A DNA stretch of 64,000 nt from Rhodanobacter denitrificans (GTDB lineage: Bacteria; Pseudomonadota; Gammaproteobacteria; Xanthomonadales; Rhodanobacteraceae): contig NC_020541.1 of the NCBI RefSeq assembly GCF_000230695.2, positions 744,001-808,000 on the forward strand, read 5' to 3'. The stretch's first letter is position 1, and every line of letters begins with the position of its first letter. Made by a program: the position numbers and the translations under genes. Shown here one piece after another: positions 25,064 to 34,334 of the stretch. The notes below the pieces were generated by a model. That model saw only the letters and a program-made list of their open reading frames with translations. It had not been told where the DNA came from and did no database searches.

Positions 25064-27310
25064 TCAGCGCGGCTCGCGAAGCAGCCGCGGCTTGCCGTCG
25101 ACGCCGCGGTCGATGCGGATGTCGTAGTGCCTGCCGCGGAACGCGACGTTCTTCAGGGTCAGCGAGCGCCACGTCGGCGGCAGCACCGGCGCGTACGCCT
25201 GGACCAGGCCGTCGTCCTCGATGCGCAGGCCGCTGAGGCCGTAGACGAAGCTCTGCACGAAGCCGGCCGAGCTGGCCAGCAGGTAGCCGGCGTTGTTGGC
25301 GACGGTCTCGGTGCGCACGTTGAACGGCGGCTTCAGGAAGCCGACCAGGTTGCGCCGGATCCAGTCGTCGGCGGCCTTGCCGTCGCCCAGCTCGGCGGCG
25401 CCGACGGCGAGCATCACCATCATCATCTCGTTCGGGTCGTCGCCGTGCACCTTCAGCTCGTGCAACTGGAATGCGAAGTCGTTGCGGCGCACCTGCGGCG
25501 ACATCGGCAGGTCCAGGTTCGGGTACATCAGCCAGGCCAGCGACGAACCCATCCAGGTGATCTTGTCGTGCGGCACCGAGGCGTCGAAGTCGAGGTGGCG
25601 CTGGTTCTTCTGGTCGAACGGGAGGTACATCTTCGCGGCGATCGCGGCCCACTGCGGATCGGGCGCGGCGCCGACGAGCTTCGCCGCCTTGATCGCGATC
25701 TGCAGCGACTTGCGCGCCGCGGCGTTGGTGAACGAGTCGTTCGGCACGTCGTCGTAGGCCTCGTCGGGCGAGGTGACGTGGTGGATCTCGTAGCGGTCCT
25801 GCGCCTTGTCGTAGGTGACCCGGCTGACCCAGAACTGCGCGATCTCGCGGATCACCGGCCAGCCATGCCGCTTCAGCCAGGCGTCGTCGCCGGTGGCGAG
25901 GTAGTACTGCCACTGCGCGATCGCGATGTCGGCGTTGACGTGGATCTCGCGGAACACCCCGTAGGCGAAGTGCGGCGTGTGGTCGACGCCGGTTTCCGGG
26001 TCGGCCTCCCACGGGTACATGGTGCCTTTCACGCCGTACTGCTGGGCCCGCTCGCGCGCGGGCTGCATGGTGCGCGCGCGGAACATCACGATCGGCTTGG
26101 CGCGTTCCGGGTGCAGCAGGAGCAGGGCGGGGAACACCCACGAATCGCTGTCCCAGAAGGCGTGGCCGGCGTAGCCCGGGGTCAGCGCGCAGGCGCCCAT
26201 CGGCCAGGCCGTGCCCACGGTGGAGTTGGACAACAGGTAGTACAGGTCCGAATGCACGGCGCGCTGCACGTCCGGATCGCCGTCGACCACGATGTCGGAC
26301 TTCCACAGCTCGTGCCAGGCGGCCTGGTGTTCGGCGAGCAGCGCGGCGAAGCCCTTCTGGCGCACGGCCTTGGCCAGCGCCACATTGTCGCGGGCGTCGC
26401 CACCCCAGTTCTGCCGCGACGCGGCGATGTACTTGGTGAAGACGTAGGTCCTGCCCTTCTGCACCCTGGCGGTGAGGTTGAGCGACAGCTTGTACGGGCC
26501 TTTTTCCAGCTTCACGCTTTCGATCGCGAGGCCCGGCGGCAGCCCGATCGCGGCCGCCTCGGCCATCGTCAGGCCGTGTTCGGCGCGGCCGTCCAGCCAC
26601 AGCATCAGTTCCTTGGTGTCGCCGTCGCTGGCCAGCACGCGGGTGTAGCCGGGATACCACACGGCGGCGCGGTCGGGCGTCGGCACCGGCTTGTTGTCCA
26701 GCGTCTGGCCGCTGGCGATCACCGCGGCGATCATCTCGTCGCCGCTCATGCTGGCGATCGGGAAGCGCGGCTGGTGTTCGGACCACAGCCGGATCGGAAA
26801 GGTCAGCTGCACGCTGCCGTCGAACTGCGGGGTGATGGAGAGCTGCGTCGCGGCCAGGTGAGGCGAAGCCTGGCTGACGAAGGTCGTCACTTTCACGTCG
26901 CTCGACTTGTTCGCGTACGCGAAGCGGTAGCTGGTCGACAGCGTGCCGTCGTGCATGTCGAGCGTCTGCGCATAGTCGGCGAAGATCGTCTTGTCGATGC
27001 GGGTCGAATTGAGCCAGCCGCCGCCGGGGTTGTAGTCGATCTCGCTCCAGCCGGGGATCGCGGCGGGACGCGCGATGTCGCCGGGCTTGTAGTCCATGAA
27101 CGCGACCATGTACGCACGGTTGCCCTCGGTGCCGCGCACCGAGGTCATCGTGGAGAAGTAGCCGTTGGCAAGGTAGCTCGGAAAGTAGCTGCCGAAATTT
27201 TCCGCCGTGCCGGTGAGCAGGAAGCTGGGGTCGGTGGCGGCATGCGCCGGCACGGCGAGCGCGGCGACGAGCAGCAGCAGGCCGGCGAGGGAGGCGTGGC
27301 GTGGTTTCAT
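25064..27310 (-). CDS. Secreted GH65-family glycoside hydrolase
   Basis: The 748-residue protein has a signal peptide (MKPRHASLAGLLLLVAALAVPAHA). A GH65-type beta-sandwich and (alpha/alpha)6 barrel follow. It has GHAFWDSDSWVFPALLLLHPE, matching the FWD..F.LPAL segment of the family, and HHVTSPDEAYDDVPNDSFTN with the proposed general acid Glu517. The phosphorylases have GPDE at this point, while TSPDE with a secretion signal suggests a hydrolase such as an acid trehalase, kojibiose hydrolase or glucosyl-galactosyl-hydroxylysine glucosidase relative. It would cut an alpha-glucoside in the periplasm. It is the last gene of the island operon, 19 bases after the MFS gene, with GGAG before the ATG. 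Confidence 0.83.
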   Translation of the reverse strand: MKPRHASLAGLLLLVAALAVPAHAATDPSFLLTGTAENFGSYFPSYLANGYFSTMTSVRGTEGNRAYMVAFMDYKPGDIARPAAIPGWSEIDYNPGGGWLNSTRIDKTIFADYAQTLDMHDGTLSTSYRFAYANKSSDVKVTTFVSQASPHLAATQLSITPQFDGSVQLTFPIRLWSEHQPRFPIASMSGDEMIAAVIASGQTLDNKPVPTPDRAAVWYPGYTRVLASDGDTKELMLWLDGRAEHGLTMAEAAAIGLPPGLAIESVKLEKGPYKLSLNLTARVQKGRTYVFTKYIAASRQNWGGDARDNVALAKAVRQKGFAALLAEHQAAWHELWKSDIVVDGDPDVQRAVHSDLYYLLSNSTVGTAWPMGACALTPGYAGHAFWDSDSWVFPALLLLHPERAKPIVMFRARTMQPARERAQQYGVKGTMYPWEADPETGVDHTPHFAYGVFREIHVNADIAIAQWQYYLATGDDAWLKRHGWPVIREIAQFWVSRVTYDKAQDRYEIHHVTSPDEAYDDVPNDSFTNAAARKSLQIAIKAAKLVGAAPDPQWAAIAAKMYLPFDQKNQRHLDFDASVPHDKITWMGSSLAWLMYPNLDLPMSPQVRRNDFAFQLHELKVHGDDPNEMMMVMLAVGAAELGDGKAADDWIRRNLVGFLKPPFNVRTETVANNAGYLLASSAGFVQSFVYGLSGLRIEDDGLVQAYAPVLPPTWRSLTLKNVAFRGRHYDIRIDRGVDGKPRLLREPR

Positions 27311-27329
27311 GATCGCTCCGGGTGGCGGG

Positions 27330-28598
27330 CTATTTCGCGGCAAGCCGGATCGCCGCCGTGGCGTCGGCGCCGGCGCGGTCGGTCTCGCGCTTGAAGAAGA
27401 ACAGGGTGAGCAGGATCAGGCTCATCGGCAGCAGCGAGAAATAGAACGCGTGGATGCCGTCGAAGCTGGCGAACACGCGCGCGGTGATGTACGAGCCCAG
27501 CGTGCCGCCGAGCGCGGAGAACACCACGATCAGCCCGGTCATCGCCGCGTGCATCGGCTTGGGCAGCGAACTCAGCGCCACCGAATTGATCACCGGGTAG
27601 ATCGGCGCCATCAGCAGGCCGAGCAGCGGGATCAGGTACGCCGCCCGCGGTGCGTCGAACCAGCCGACGTCCGGCCGCGCCACCACGCCACGCGCCAGCG
27701 GCAGCACCACCACGACCAGCACTCCCATGCCGAGCACGCAGGCGTTGAGCAGGGTGTACCAGCGCACCCGCTTGAGCACGACACCGGCCAGGATACGGCC
27801 CAGCGCGGTCATGCCGGCGAGGATGCTGGCGAACTGGATGCTCATCGCGTTCGGCAGCTTCAGGATCTCGTTGTTGAAGGTGGGCAGCCAGGTGCCGAAG
27901 CTCTGCTCGATCAGCACGTACAGGAAGGCGGAGGCGAGGAACACGTAGACCAGCGGGCGCACGAACAGGCGCAGCATCTCCATGATCGCGTCGCTGAAGG
28001 AGTCGTTGTGCCCGTGCGCATGCGCGGCGCTTTCGTCCAGGGCGCTGGTGGCCAGCAGCGCGATGGTCAGCGCGCAGGCGCCGGCGAGCAGCCAGTACAC
28101 GTTGAACCATGCCGGGTCGCCCGGGTTGGCCGGGTTGATATAGGCGCTGAAGATCCAGTTGCCGGCCAGCACGCCGAGCATGAACAGGCCTTCGATGGTG
28201 TTGGTCAGGCGCGAGTGCGCGGTGCGGTCGGCGGTGAGCAGGCCGATCGATGAATACACCGCGACCTTGGCCAGCGCGAATGAAAAACCCACGCAGGCGA
28301 ACAGCAGCCGCGTGGTAGGGAAACTCGGGTAGAGCGGCATCAGCACGCAGGCGCCGCCGACGATCGCCAGCGCCAGCATCATCGAACGCCGGTAGCCGAA
28401 CATCGGCAGGAACGAGGCGACCAGGAACGAGGTGAACGCGATGGTGAGGTCCTTGTAGCGTTCCAGCGCGCTGGCTGCGGGCTTGTCGATGCCGAACGTG
28501 GCGATCGACTGCAGGATCACCGTGCCGACGCTGTTGAGCAGGATCGCGAAGATCATGTAGATCAGCGCCAGCGCGACGATCATGCGGATTCGGTTCAT
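27330..28598 (-). CDS. MFS transporter of the alpha-glucoside locus
   Basis: The 422-residue protein has 12 predicted hydrophobic helices, starting MNRIRMIVALALIYMIFAIL, and the MFS loop pattern GYRRSMM between helices 2 and 3. It most likely imports the disaccharide or its hydrolysis product. Its gene has a strong Shine-Dalgarno (GGAGGTG) and follows the TonB receptor gene after a terminator-like hairpin, so it may be expressed at a lower level or have its own promoter. The substrate is inferred only from the two GH65 enzymes flanking it. Confidence 0.85.
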   Translation of the reverse strand: MNRIRMIVALALIYMIFAILLNSVGTVILQSIATFGIDKPAASALERYKDLTIAFTSFLVASFLPMFGYRRSMMLALAIVGGACVLMPLYPSFPTTRLLFACVGFSFALAKVAVYSSIGLLTADRTAHSRLTNTIEGLFMLGVLAGNWIFSAYINPANPGDPAWFNVYWLLAGACALTIALLATSALDESAAHAHGHNDSFSDAIMEMLRLFVRPLVYVFLASAFLYVLIEQSFGTWLPTFNNEILKLPNAMSIQFASILAGMTALGRILAGVVLKRVRWYTLLNACVLGMGVLVVVVLPLARGVVARPDVGWFDAPRAAYLIPLLGLLMAPIYPVINSVALSSLPKPMHAAMTGLIVVFSALGGTLGSYITARVFASFDGIHAFYFSLLPMSLILLTLFFFKRETDRAGADATAAIRLAAK

Positions 28599-28633
28599 GG
28601 CACCTCCGGCGTTACGGCGTGTGCAGTTTCGCG

Positions 28634-28676
28634 AAAAACGCGGCCCGGATCGCTCTGAGGTTTCGATCCGGACCGC
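28634..28676 (-). terminator. Rho-independent terminator or attenuator after the TonB receptor gene
   Basis: On the minus strand a 13-bp stem (one G-U wobble) with an 11-base loop is followed at once by a run of five U. It lies 20 bases beyond the TonB receptor stop and 36 bases before the MFS start, inside the presumed operon. Confidence 0.8.
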
Positions 28677-28696
28677 GCACCCTGCAACAGCACTGC

Positions 28697-31237
28697 TCAG
28701 AACAGGTACTTCACCGTCATGTTGACCTCGCGGCCTTCCAGCGGACGGGCCAGGATCACGCCATCGGTGCCGGAGGCGGAGCCGAAGATGCGCGAGTTGC
28801 TCTCGGTCAGGCCCAGTTCGTTGCTCATGTTGGTGCCCTGCAGGCGGATCTGCCAGTTCTGCTGCACGTTGGCGACCACACCGAAGTCCCAGGTGGCGTA
28901 GCTGCCCAGCTGCTGCAGGGCGGACTGGTCCTGGGTGTGCGCGCCGACGTGGGTGTAGGTCACGAAGGCGGTGATGTCGCCCCAGTCGAACGGCACGCGG
29001 TAGCTCGGCGTGAGCATGTAGCGCACCTTCGGCTGGCGCTGTAACTGCTTGCCGTTGATGCCGAGGCACTGGCTGGTGCCGCTGACCAGGTCGGTGTACA
29101 CGAAGCAGGAGTTGTTGTGCGAGTAGTGGCCGTCCAGGTAGTTGGCGACCACCTGCAGCTTGAAGTTCTCGAACGGCGTGACCGCGCCGGCGAGGTTGAC
29201 GCCCTTGGAGTCGGAGCCGTACAGCGCCTGCGCGCCGACCGGCACGCCCTGGCCGTTGGTGGGCTGGTAGGTCAGGCCGTTGAACTGGCGGTGGTACACG
29301 CTGATGTCGGCGTAGAACAGGTCGGACTGGTACTTGAAGCCGCCCTCGAAGTTCTGCACCTTCTGCAGCGGCGGCGTGTTGCCGGTGGTGTTGCCGCGCA
29401 GCGCGTTGTCGAAATCGCCGAAGTGCGCGCCCTTGTTGGCGCGCACGTAGACGCTCATGTTGTCGGCCAGCTCGTAGTTCACGCCGACGGTCCACGACGG
29501 ATGGGTCTTGTCGTAGCGGGTCCGCGCGTAGGTGCCGTTGCACACCGGCACGCTGTTGTCGTACAGCGTGTCCGGGTTGCCGTCGAGGTTGACGTTGCTG
29601 AGGTTGCACACGTTGTTGGTGGCATTCTCGTTCTCGACCCGGCCGGACACGTCGATCAGCCACTTGCCGATGCGCCACACGTCGGACAGGTAGAACGCCT
29701 TGTTGGTGGCGCTGCCGTGCTGGGCGATGTTGTAGCCGCCGTAGTCGAGGAAGCCCTGGCCGTCGGTGAGGTACTTGGTCTGGCCGTTGTCGACGTAGCT
29801 GACCTGGATCGGCTGCGCGTTCGGCGTGTTGGTCATCAGCATCTGGTTACCCAGCGCCCACTTGTCGTTCATGGTGTAGTGGGTCAGGTAGAGGCCGCCG
29901 GTGAGCGTGTTGCCCTCGAACAGTTCCTTGCTCAGGCGGAAATCGTTGCTGACGTTCTTCAGGTGCTTGTGGATGTACCACCAGCCCTGGTGGATCACGC
30001 TCTGGTTCGGGTTGACTGCGCCGCCGCCGTCGACGTAGCTGGCGGTGGCCGAGCCGGCGGGCAGGTTGAAGGCGCCCATGCTGGCGGTGTTGGTGTACAG
30101 CATGTCGTTCAGGCTGCCGGGGTTGTTGCCCGAGAACAGCGCGTTGGTGTCGGCATCGCCGCCGTCGAACAGGAACTTGTCCGACAGGTTCCAGCCGTCG
30201 CCCAGGTCGTAGTCGAAGTTGCCGCCGAAGAAGCTGAACTTGGCGCCACGGCCGTTGGCCAGATTGGCGTCGGTGCCGCCGCCGGGGTAGCCGGGCAGGT
30301 GCACGTGCTGGATCGCCTTGCTGTAGTAGGTGTCGGTCAGCGGGTCGAAGCCGGGGTAGGCGCTGAACTGGTCGGTGCCGTGCTGGATCAGCGGCACCGG
30401 CGTGATGAACTGGTTGCGGTCGTTGAGCTGGCGCGCGTACAGGGTCATCGTGCCGTTGTCGCTGTCGTGGCTCAGCGTGGCGGTGAGCTGGCCGCCCTTG
30501 TCCGCGGCGAACTGCGGATCGCGCACGCCGTCGGAAGTGCGCCAGAAGCCGCCCACGCTGCCGTACCAGCTCTCGGCGATCGGGAAGCCGAAGAAGCCGT
30601 CGACGCGACGCAGGTTCTCGTTGCCGTAGGTGACGCCGACGCTGCCGCTGGGCACGTCGGTGCCGGTCTTCAGCATGAAGTTCGCGGTGGCGCCGATCTG
30701 GCCGTCGCCGAACACCACCGACGGGCCGCCCTGCAGGATCTCCACGCGGTCGACGGTGTCGTCGAGGCGGAAGATCGAGGTGGTCTCGAAGAATGACAGC
30801 GTGGGCATGCCGTACAGCGGTGAGCCCATCAGCTGGGTGGAGAAGTAGGGGGCGTCGCCGCCGCCGGGGAAGCCGGCGATCTCGATGTTGGCGCCGGTCT
30901 GGCCGCCGGTGGATTCGGGCCACATGCCGGGCGAGATCTTCAGCAGGTCCGCCGTGCTCTTCGGGTTGGCCATCTTGATCTGCTCGGCCGAGGCGGTGGT
31001 GACCGAGTAGCTGGTGTCGATCTTCTTCAGGCCGCCGGTGGCGGTGTTGCCGGTCACCACCACCTGTTCGAGGGTCTTGGCCTTGGCGGCTTCGGCTTTC
31101 TGCTGGGCCACGCTCTTCTTTGCCGGCGCCTGGGCGGCTTGTGCCGGCGCGGCGTCCTGCGCGATGGCCGCGCCGCAGAGCAGGATGGCGGCGATCGCCA
31201 CCGGAAGACTCAGTCTGGACAGCTGTTTGTTCTTCAT
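28697..31237 (-). CDS. TonB-dependent outer-membrane receptor, carbohydrate type
   Basis: The 846-residue protein has a signal peptide ending near ALLCGAAIAQ-type sequence at about residue 26, and an alanine/lysine-rich spacer. The TonB-box region TLEQVVVTG is followed by a plug domain (NPKSTADLLKISPG, VDRVEILQGGPSVVFGDG) and a beta-barrel ending in NMTVKYLF with the C-terminal Phe. Such receptors take up oligosaccharides using TonB energy. It lies between the GH65-PGM fusion and the MFS transporter, forming a CUT-type locus as known in Xanthomonas. GGAG precedes the ATG at 31237. The substrate should be the same alpha-glucoside. Confidence 0.92.
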   Translation of the reverse strand: MKNKQLSRLSLPVAIAAILLCGAAIAQDAAPAQAAQAPAKKSVAQQKAEAAKAKTLEQVVVTGNTATGGLKKIDTSYSVTTASAEQIKMANPKSTADLLKISPGMWPESTGGQTGANIEIAGFPGGGDAPYFSTQLMGSPLYGMPTLSFFETTSIFRLDDTVDRVEILQGGPSVVFGDGQIGATANFMLKTGTDVPSGSVGVTYGNENLRRVDGFFGFPIAESWYGSVGGFWRTSDGVRDPQFAADKGGQLTATLSHDSDNGTMTLYARQLNDRNQFITPVPLIQHGTDQFSAYPGFDPLTDTYYSKAIQHVHLPGYPGGGTDANLANGRGAKFSFFGGNFDYDLGDGWNLSDKFLFDGGDADTNALFSGNNPGSLNDMLYTNTASMGAFNLPAGSATASYVDGGGAVNPNQSVIHQGWWYIHKHLKNVSNDFRLSKELFEGNTLTGGLYLTHYTMNDKWALGNQMLMTNTPNAQPIQVSYVDNGQTKYLTDGQGFLDYGGYNIAQHGSATNKAFYLSDVWRIGKWLIDVSGRVENENATNNVCNLSNVNLDGNPDTLYDNSVPVCNGTYARTRYDKTHPSWTVGVNYELADNMSVYVRANKGAHFGDFDNALRGNTTGNTPPLQKVQNFEGGFKYQSDLFYADISVYHRQFNGLTYQPTNGQGVPVGAQALYGSDSKGVNLAGAVTPFENFKLQVVANYLDGHYSHNNSCFVYTDLVSGTSQCLGINGKQLQRQPKVRYMLTPSYRVPFDWGDITAFVTYTHVGAHTQDQSALQQLGSYATWDFGVVANVQQNWQIRLQGTNMSNELGLTESNSRIFGSASGTDGVILARPLEGREVNMTVKYLF

Positions 31238-31313
31238 TTCCGTCACTCCCCACCAGTTGGATTGGATTGTTTTGGCCGCGCAACGCAGCGTGCCGGCTGC
31301 GCGGAATGGCCGC

Positions 31314-34300
31314 TCACGCGATGAAACGGCTGATGTCGAACGCGGCAATGTCCGGCAGCAGCACATCCGCCTTGTCCAGCTCCTGCGCGCGGCCGATGCC
31401 GACCGCCGTCATGCCCGCCGCGTGCAGGGCGGCGATGCCCGCCGCGGCGTCCTCCACGCCGAGGCATTCCTGCGAACTCAGGCCCAGCCCGCGCGCCGCC
31501 GCCAGGAAGATCTCCGGGTCGGGCTTGGAGCGGGCGATGCGACCAGCGTCGACCACGTAGTCGAACAGCGTGGCGATGCCCAGCCGGTCCAGCAGCTGCG
31601 GCGCGTTGCGGCTGGCCGAGGCCAGCGCGGTCTTCAGCCCGGCGCGGCGCACGGACTCCACCGCGGCGCGCGCGCCGGGCAGCAGGTCCGACGGGCCGAG
31701 CCGGCCGATCAGTCCGACGTAGTGGGCGTTCTTGCGCGCGGCCAGCGCGTCCTTCTCCGCCTCGCCGTAGGAGCGCGGCGCACGCTCCAGCAGGATCTCC
31801 AGCGAGCCGCGGCGGTCCACCCCCTTCATGCGCGCGGCGGCGGCCTCGTCCAGCGGTACGCCGATCTCGTCGGCCAGCTGCTGCCATGCCGCGCGGTGCA
31901 GCACGGCGGTGTCGGCGAGCACGCCGTCGAGATCGAACACCACCGCCTTCGGCGGCGGCGCTGCGGCGAAGCCCGCGCAGGACAGGCGCAGCACCTGCCC
32001 GGCATGCAGGCGTTGCGGCAGGCCGTCGTGCAGGAAGGTGAGCGCGCTGCCTTCGGTGAGCGTGTACTGCACGCCGTCGCTGTCGACCTCCACGCGCAGG
32101 TGCGCATTGCGCCAGCGCAGGCCGAAGCGGTAGCCCTGCCACGCCGCCGGCAGCCGCGGCGCCAGCGCCGGCAGGCCGTCGTGCACGCGCAGGCCGCCGT
32201 AGCCCCAGGTCAGCGCCAGCCAGCTGCCGGCCATCGCCGCCATGTGCAGGCCGTGCGCCGCGTTGCCGTGCAGGTCGTCCAGGTCGACGCGCAGGGTGTC
32301 GCGGAAGTAACGGAATGCCTTGTCGGCATGGCCCACCTCGGCCGCGATCACCGCGAAGGTGGAGGCGGACAGGGTGGAGTCGTGCACGGTGACGCCTTCG
32401 TAGTAGTCGAAGTTGCGCCGCTTGGCGGCCACCTCGACCTGCTCGCCGGCCAGCATCAGCGCCAGCAGCACGTCGGCCTGCTTGCATACCTGGTGGCGAT
32501 AGATGCCGAGCGGGTGCAGGCGCAGCAGCAGCGGCTGTCGGTCCGGCGTGGCGGCCAGTTCCGCCGGCAGCCGCGGCTTGTCGAGGAAGCCGTCGTCCTG
32601 CGGGAAGATGCCCAGCGCGGCGTCCACCGGCAGGTGCATCGCCTGGGCCGCGGCCTGCCACCGTGCCGGTTCGTCGGCCTGCAGGCCGATCCGCGCGGCC
32701 AGCGCGGCGTAGTCGGCCGGGTGGCTCAGCGCCATCCATTCGGCGGTGGCCGCCGCGTCGCGCAGGTGCCGCTGCGCCATGCGGTTGGTGTAGTGGTTGT
32801 TGTCGACCAGCGCGGAGTACTCGTCCGGGCCGGTCACTTCGTGGATGCAGAACGCACCGCCGCGGCGCGGATTGAAGTGGCCGATCTCGAGCCAGATCCG
32901 CGCGGTCTCGAAAATCATCTCGGCACCGCACTCGAGCAGGAAGGCCTGGTCGCCGCTGGCGTCGACGTAGAGGCGCACCGCCCACGCCACCGCGGCGTTG
33001 ATGTGGTACTGCGCCGAGCCGCCGGGAAAGTAGGCCGAGCATTCGTCGCCGCCGATCGTGCGCCAGGCGTACAGCGCGCCGCGCGGGTGGCCGAGTTCGC
33101 GCGCGTGCCGGCGCGCATGGCCCAGCGTGCGGTGGCGGTACGCCAGCATGGCGCGCGCCAGCTCCGGCGCCAGCGTGACCAGCGCCGGCAGCATGAAGGC
33201 CTCGGCGTCCCAGAAGTAGTGGCCTTCGTAGCCCTCGCCGGTGAGTCCCTTGGCGGCGGTGCTGCTGCGGCCGTCGCGGCCGCTGGACTGGAACAGGTGG
33301 AACAGGTTGAGGCGCAGCGCGTGTTCGGTCGCGGGGTCGCCCGCGATGGCCAGGTCGGCCTGCGCCCAGAATCCGGCCAGCACCCGCGTCTGCCGTTCGA
33401 GCAGCGCCGGGTAGCCGAGGGTGATCGCCGCGGCCAGCGTGGCCTCGGCCCGGGCCGGCAGGGCGTCGGCGGCATCCGTGGCGAAGGGTGCGGTGAAGGC
33501 GTAGGCGACGTACTTGTCCAGGCCGACCGTCTGGCCCGGCGCCAGCGTGCCGGCATAGGCCTGCATCACCCCGTCCGCGGTCCGGCCGGCATCGCGGAAG
33601 ACGAGGCCGGCGGCCTGTTCGTGGCGCTGCACGCAGGCCAGCCGGATGCCGCTGTGGGTGGTCTGCTGGCCGACCCAGGCCAAGGCCTCGTTCGCCTGCG
33701 CAGCCCAGGTGGTGAGGCCGCCCGCGAGGCGGCTGCCGATGCGCGGGTCATCGCCCTGTCCGACGGCCTCGCGCCCGCAGCCGATCGACGACTCCAGCGT
33801 GACCGGGCCGCGGTAGTCGATCGAACGCACGCGGTAGCGGATCGCCAGCAACCCGGCCTCTGCCAGGCTGACGAGGCGTTCGGCCTCGATCTCCAGCGTG
33901 GCGCCTTGCGGCGAACGCCAGCGCAGCCGCCGCCGGTAGCAGCCGTGGCGCAGGTCGAGGGTGCGCTCGAACTGCAGCCATTCGCCCTGGTCCAGCCGCA
34001 CCGGCGTGTCGCCCAGGCGCAGCCGGATGTGCGTGGCGTCGGCGACCGGGATGCGCGTGTCGGTATGGCTGGCGAAGCCGGGAAAGCGCTCGTGGTACTC
34101 GATCGGGGTGCGTTCCCACACGCCGGACAGCAGGGTGGCTTGGCTGGCACTGTCGGCTTCCTCCAGGTTGCCGCGCACGCCGAGCGTGCCGTTGGCGAGG
34201 GCGAACAGGCTCTCGTCCCGGGCGAAGCCGGCCGGGTCGGTGCCATGGCGGACCAGCAGCCACGGATCCTCCACGGCCGGCCTCTCGGGCGGCCGGGCAT

Positions 34301-34334
34301 CGACGCTCGCTGCTGCCGTCATCTGGTGTTCCAC
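31314..34334 (-). CDS. GH65 disaccharide phosphorylase fused to beta-phosphoglucomutase
   Basis: The 1006-residue protein joins two enzymes. Residues 1-780 are a GH65 phosphorylase: N-terminal beta-sandwich (DESLFALANGTLGVRGN), FWDAEAFMLPALV, and HEVTGPDEYSALVDNNHYTN with proposed general acid Glu505. The phosphate-binding type sequence STLSAST is also present. Residues 795-1006 are a HAD-fold beta-phosphoglucomutase with VVFDLDGVLADT, the cap motif KGVDRRGSLEILL, SASRN and SKPDPEIF. The phosphorylase would release beta-glucose-1-phosphate from trehalose, maltose, kojibiose or nigerose, and the mutase would turn it into glucose-6-phosphate. I chose GTG 34334, preceded by GGGGAG at good spacing, over ATG 34322. 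It is first in the leftward operon, downstream of a palindromic operator. Confidence 0.9.
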   Translation of the reverse strand: MEHQMTAAASVDARPPERPAVEDPWLLVRHGTDPAGFARDESLFALANGTLGVRGNLEEADSASQATLLSGVWERTPIEYHERFPGFASHTDTRIPVADATHIRLRLGDTPVRLDQGEWLQFERTLDLRHGCYRRRLRWRSPQGATLEIEAERLVSLAEAGLLAIRYRVRSIDYRGPVTLESSIGCGREAVGQGDDPRIGSRLAGGLTTWAAQANEALAWVGQQTTHSGIRLACVQRHEQAAGLVFRDAGRTADGVMQAYAGTLAPGQTVGLDKYVAYAFTAPFATDAADALPARAEATLAAAITLGYPALLERQTRVLAGFWAQADLAIAGDPATEHALRLNLFHLFQSSGRDGRSSTAAKGLTGEGYEGHYFWDAEAFMLPALVTLAPELARAMLAYRHRTLGHARRHARELGHPRGALYAWRTIGGDECSAYFPGGSAQYHINAAVAWAVRLYVDASGDQAFLLECGAEMIFETARIWLEIGHFNPRRGGAFCIHEVTGPDEYSALVDNNHYTNRMAQRHLRDAAATAEWMALSHPADYAALAARIGLQADEPARWQAAAQAMHLPVDAALGIFPQDDGFLDKPRLPAELAATPDRQPLLLRLHPLGIYRHQVCKQADVLLALMLAGEQVEVAAKRRNFDYYEGVTVHDSTLSASTFAVIAAEVGHADKAFRYFRDTLRVDLDDLHGNAAHGLHMAAMAGSWLALTWGYGGLRVHDGLPALAPRLPAAWQGYRFGLRWRNAHLRVEVDSDGVQYTLTEGSALTFLHDGLPQRLHAGQVLRLSCAGFAAAPPPKAVVFDLDGVLADTAVLHRAAWQQLADEIGVPLDEAAAARMKGVDRRGSLEILLERAPRSYGEAEKDALAARKNAHYVGLIGRLGPSDLLPGARAAVESVRRAGLKTALASASRNAPQLLDRLGIATLFDYVVDAGRIARSKPDPEIFLAAARGLGLSSQECLGVEDAAAGIAALHAAGMTAVGIGRAQELDKADVLLPDIAAFDISRFIA

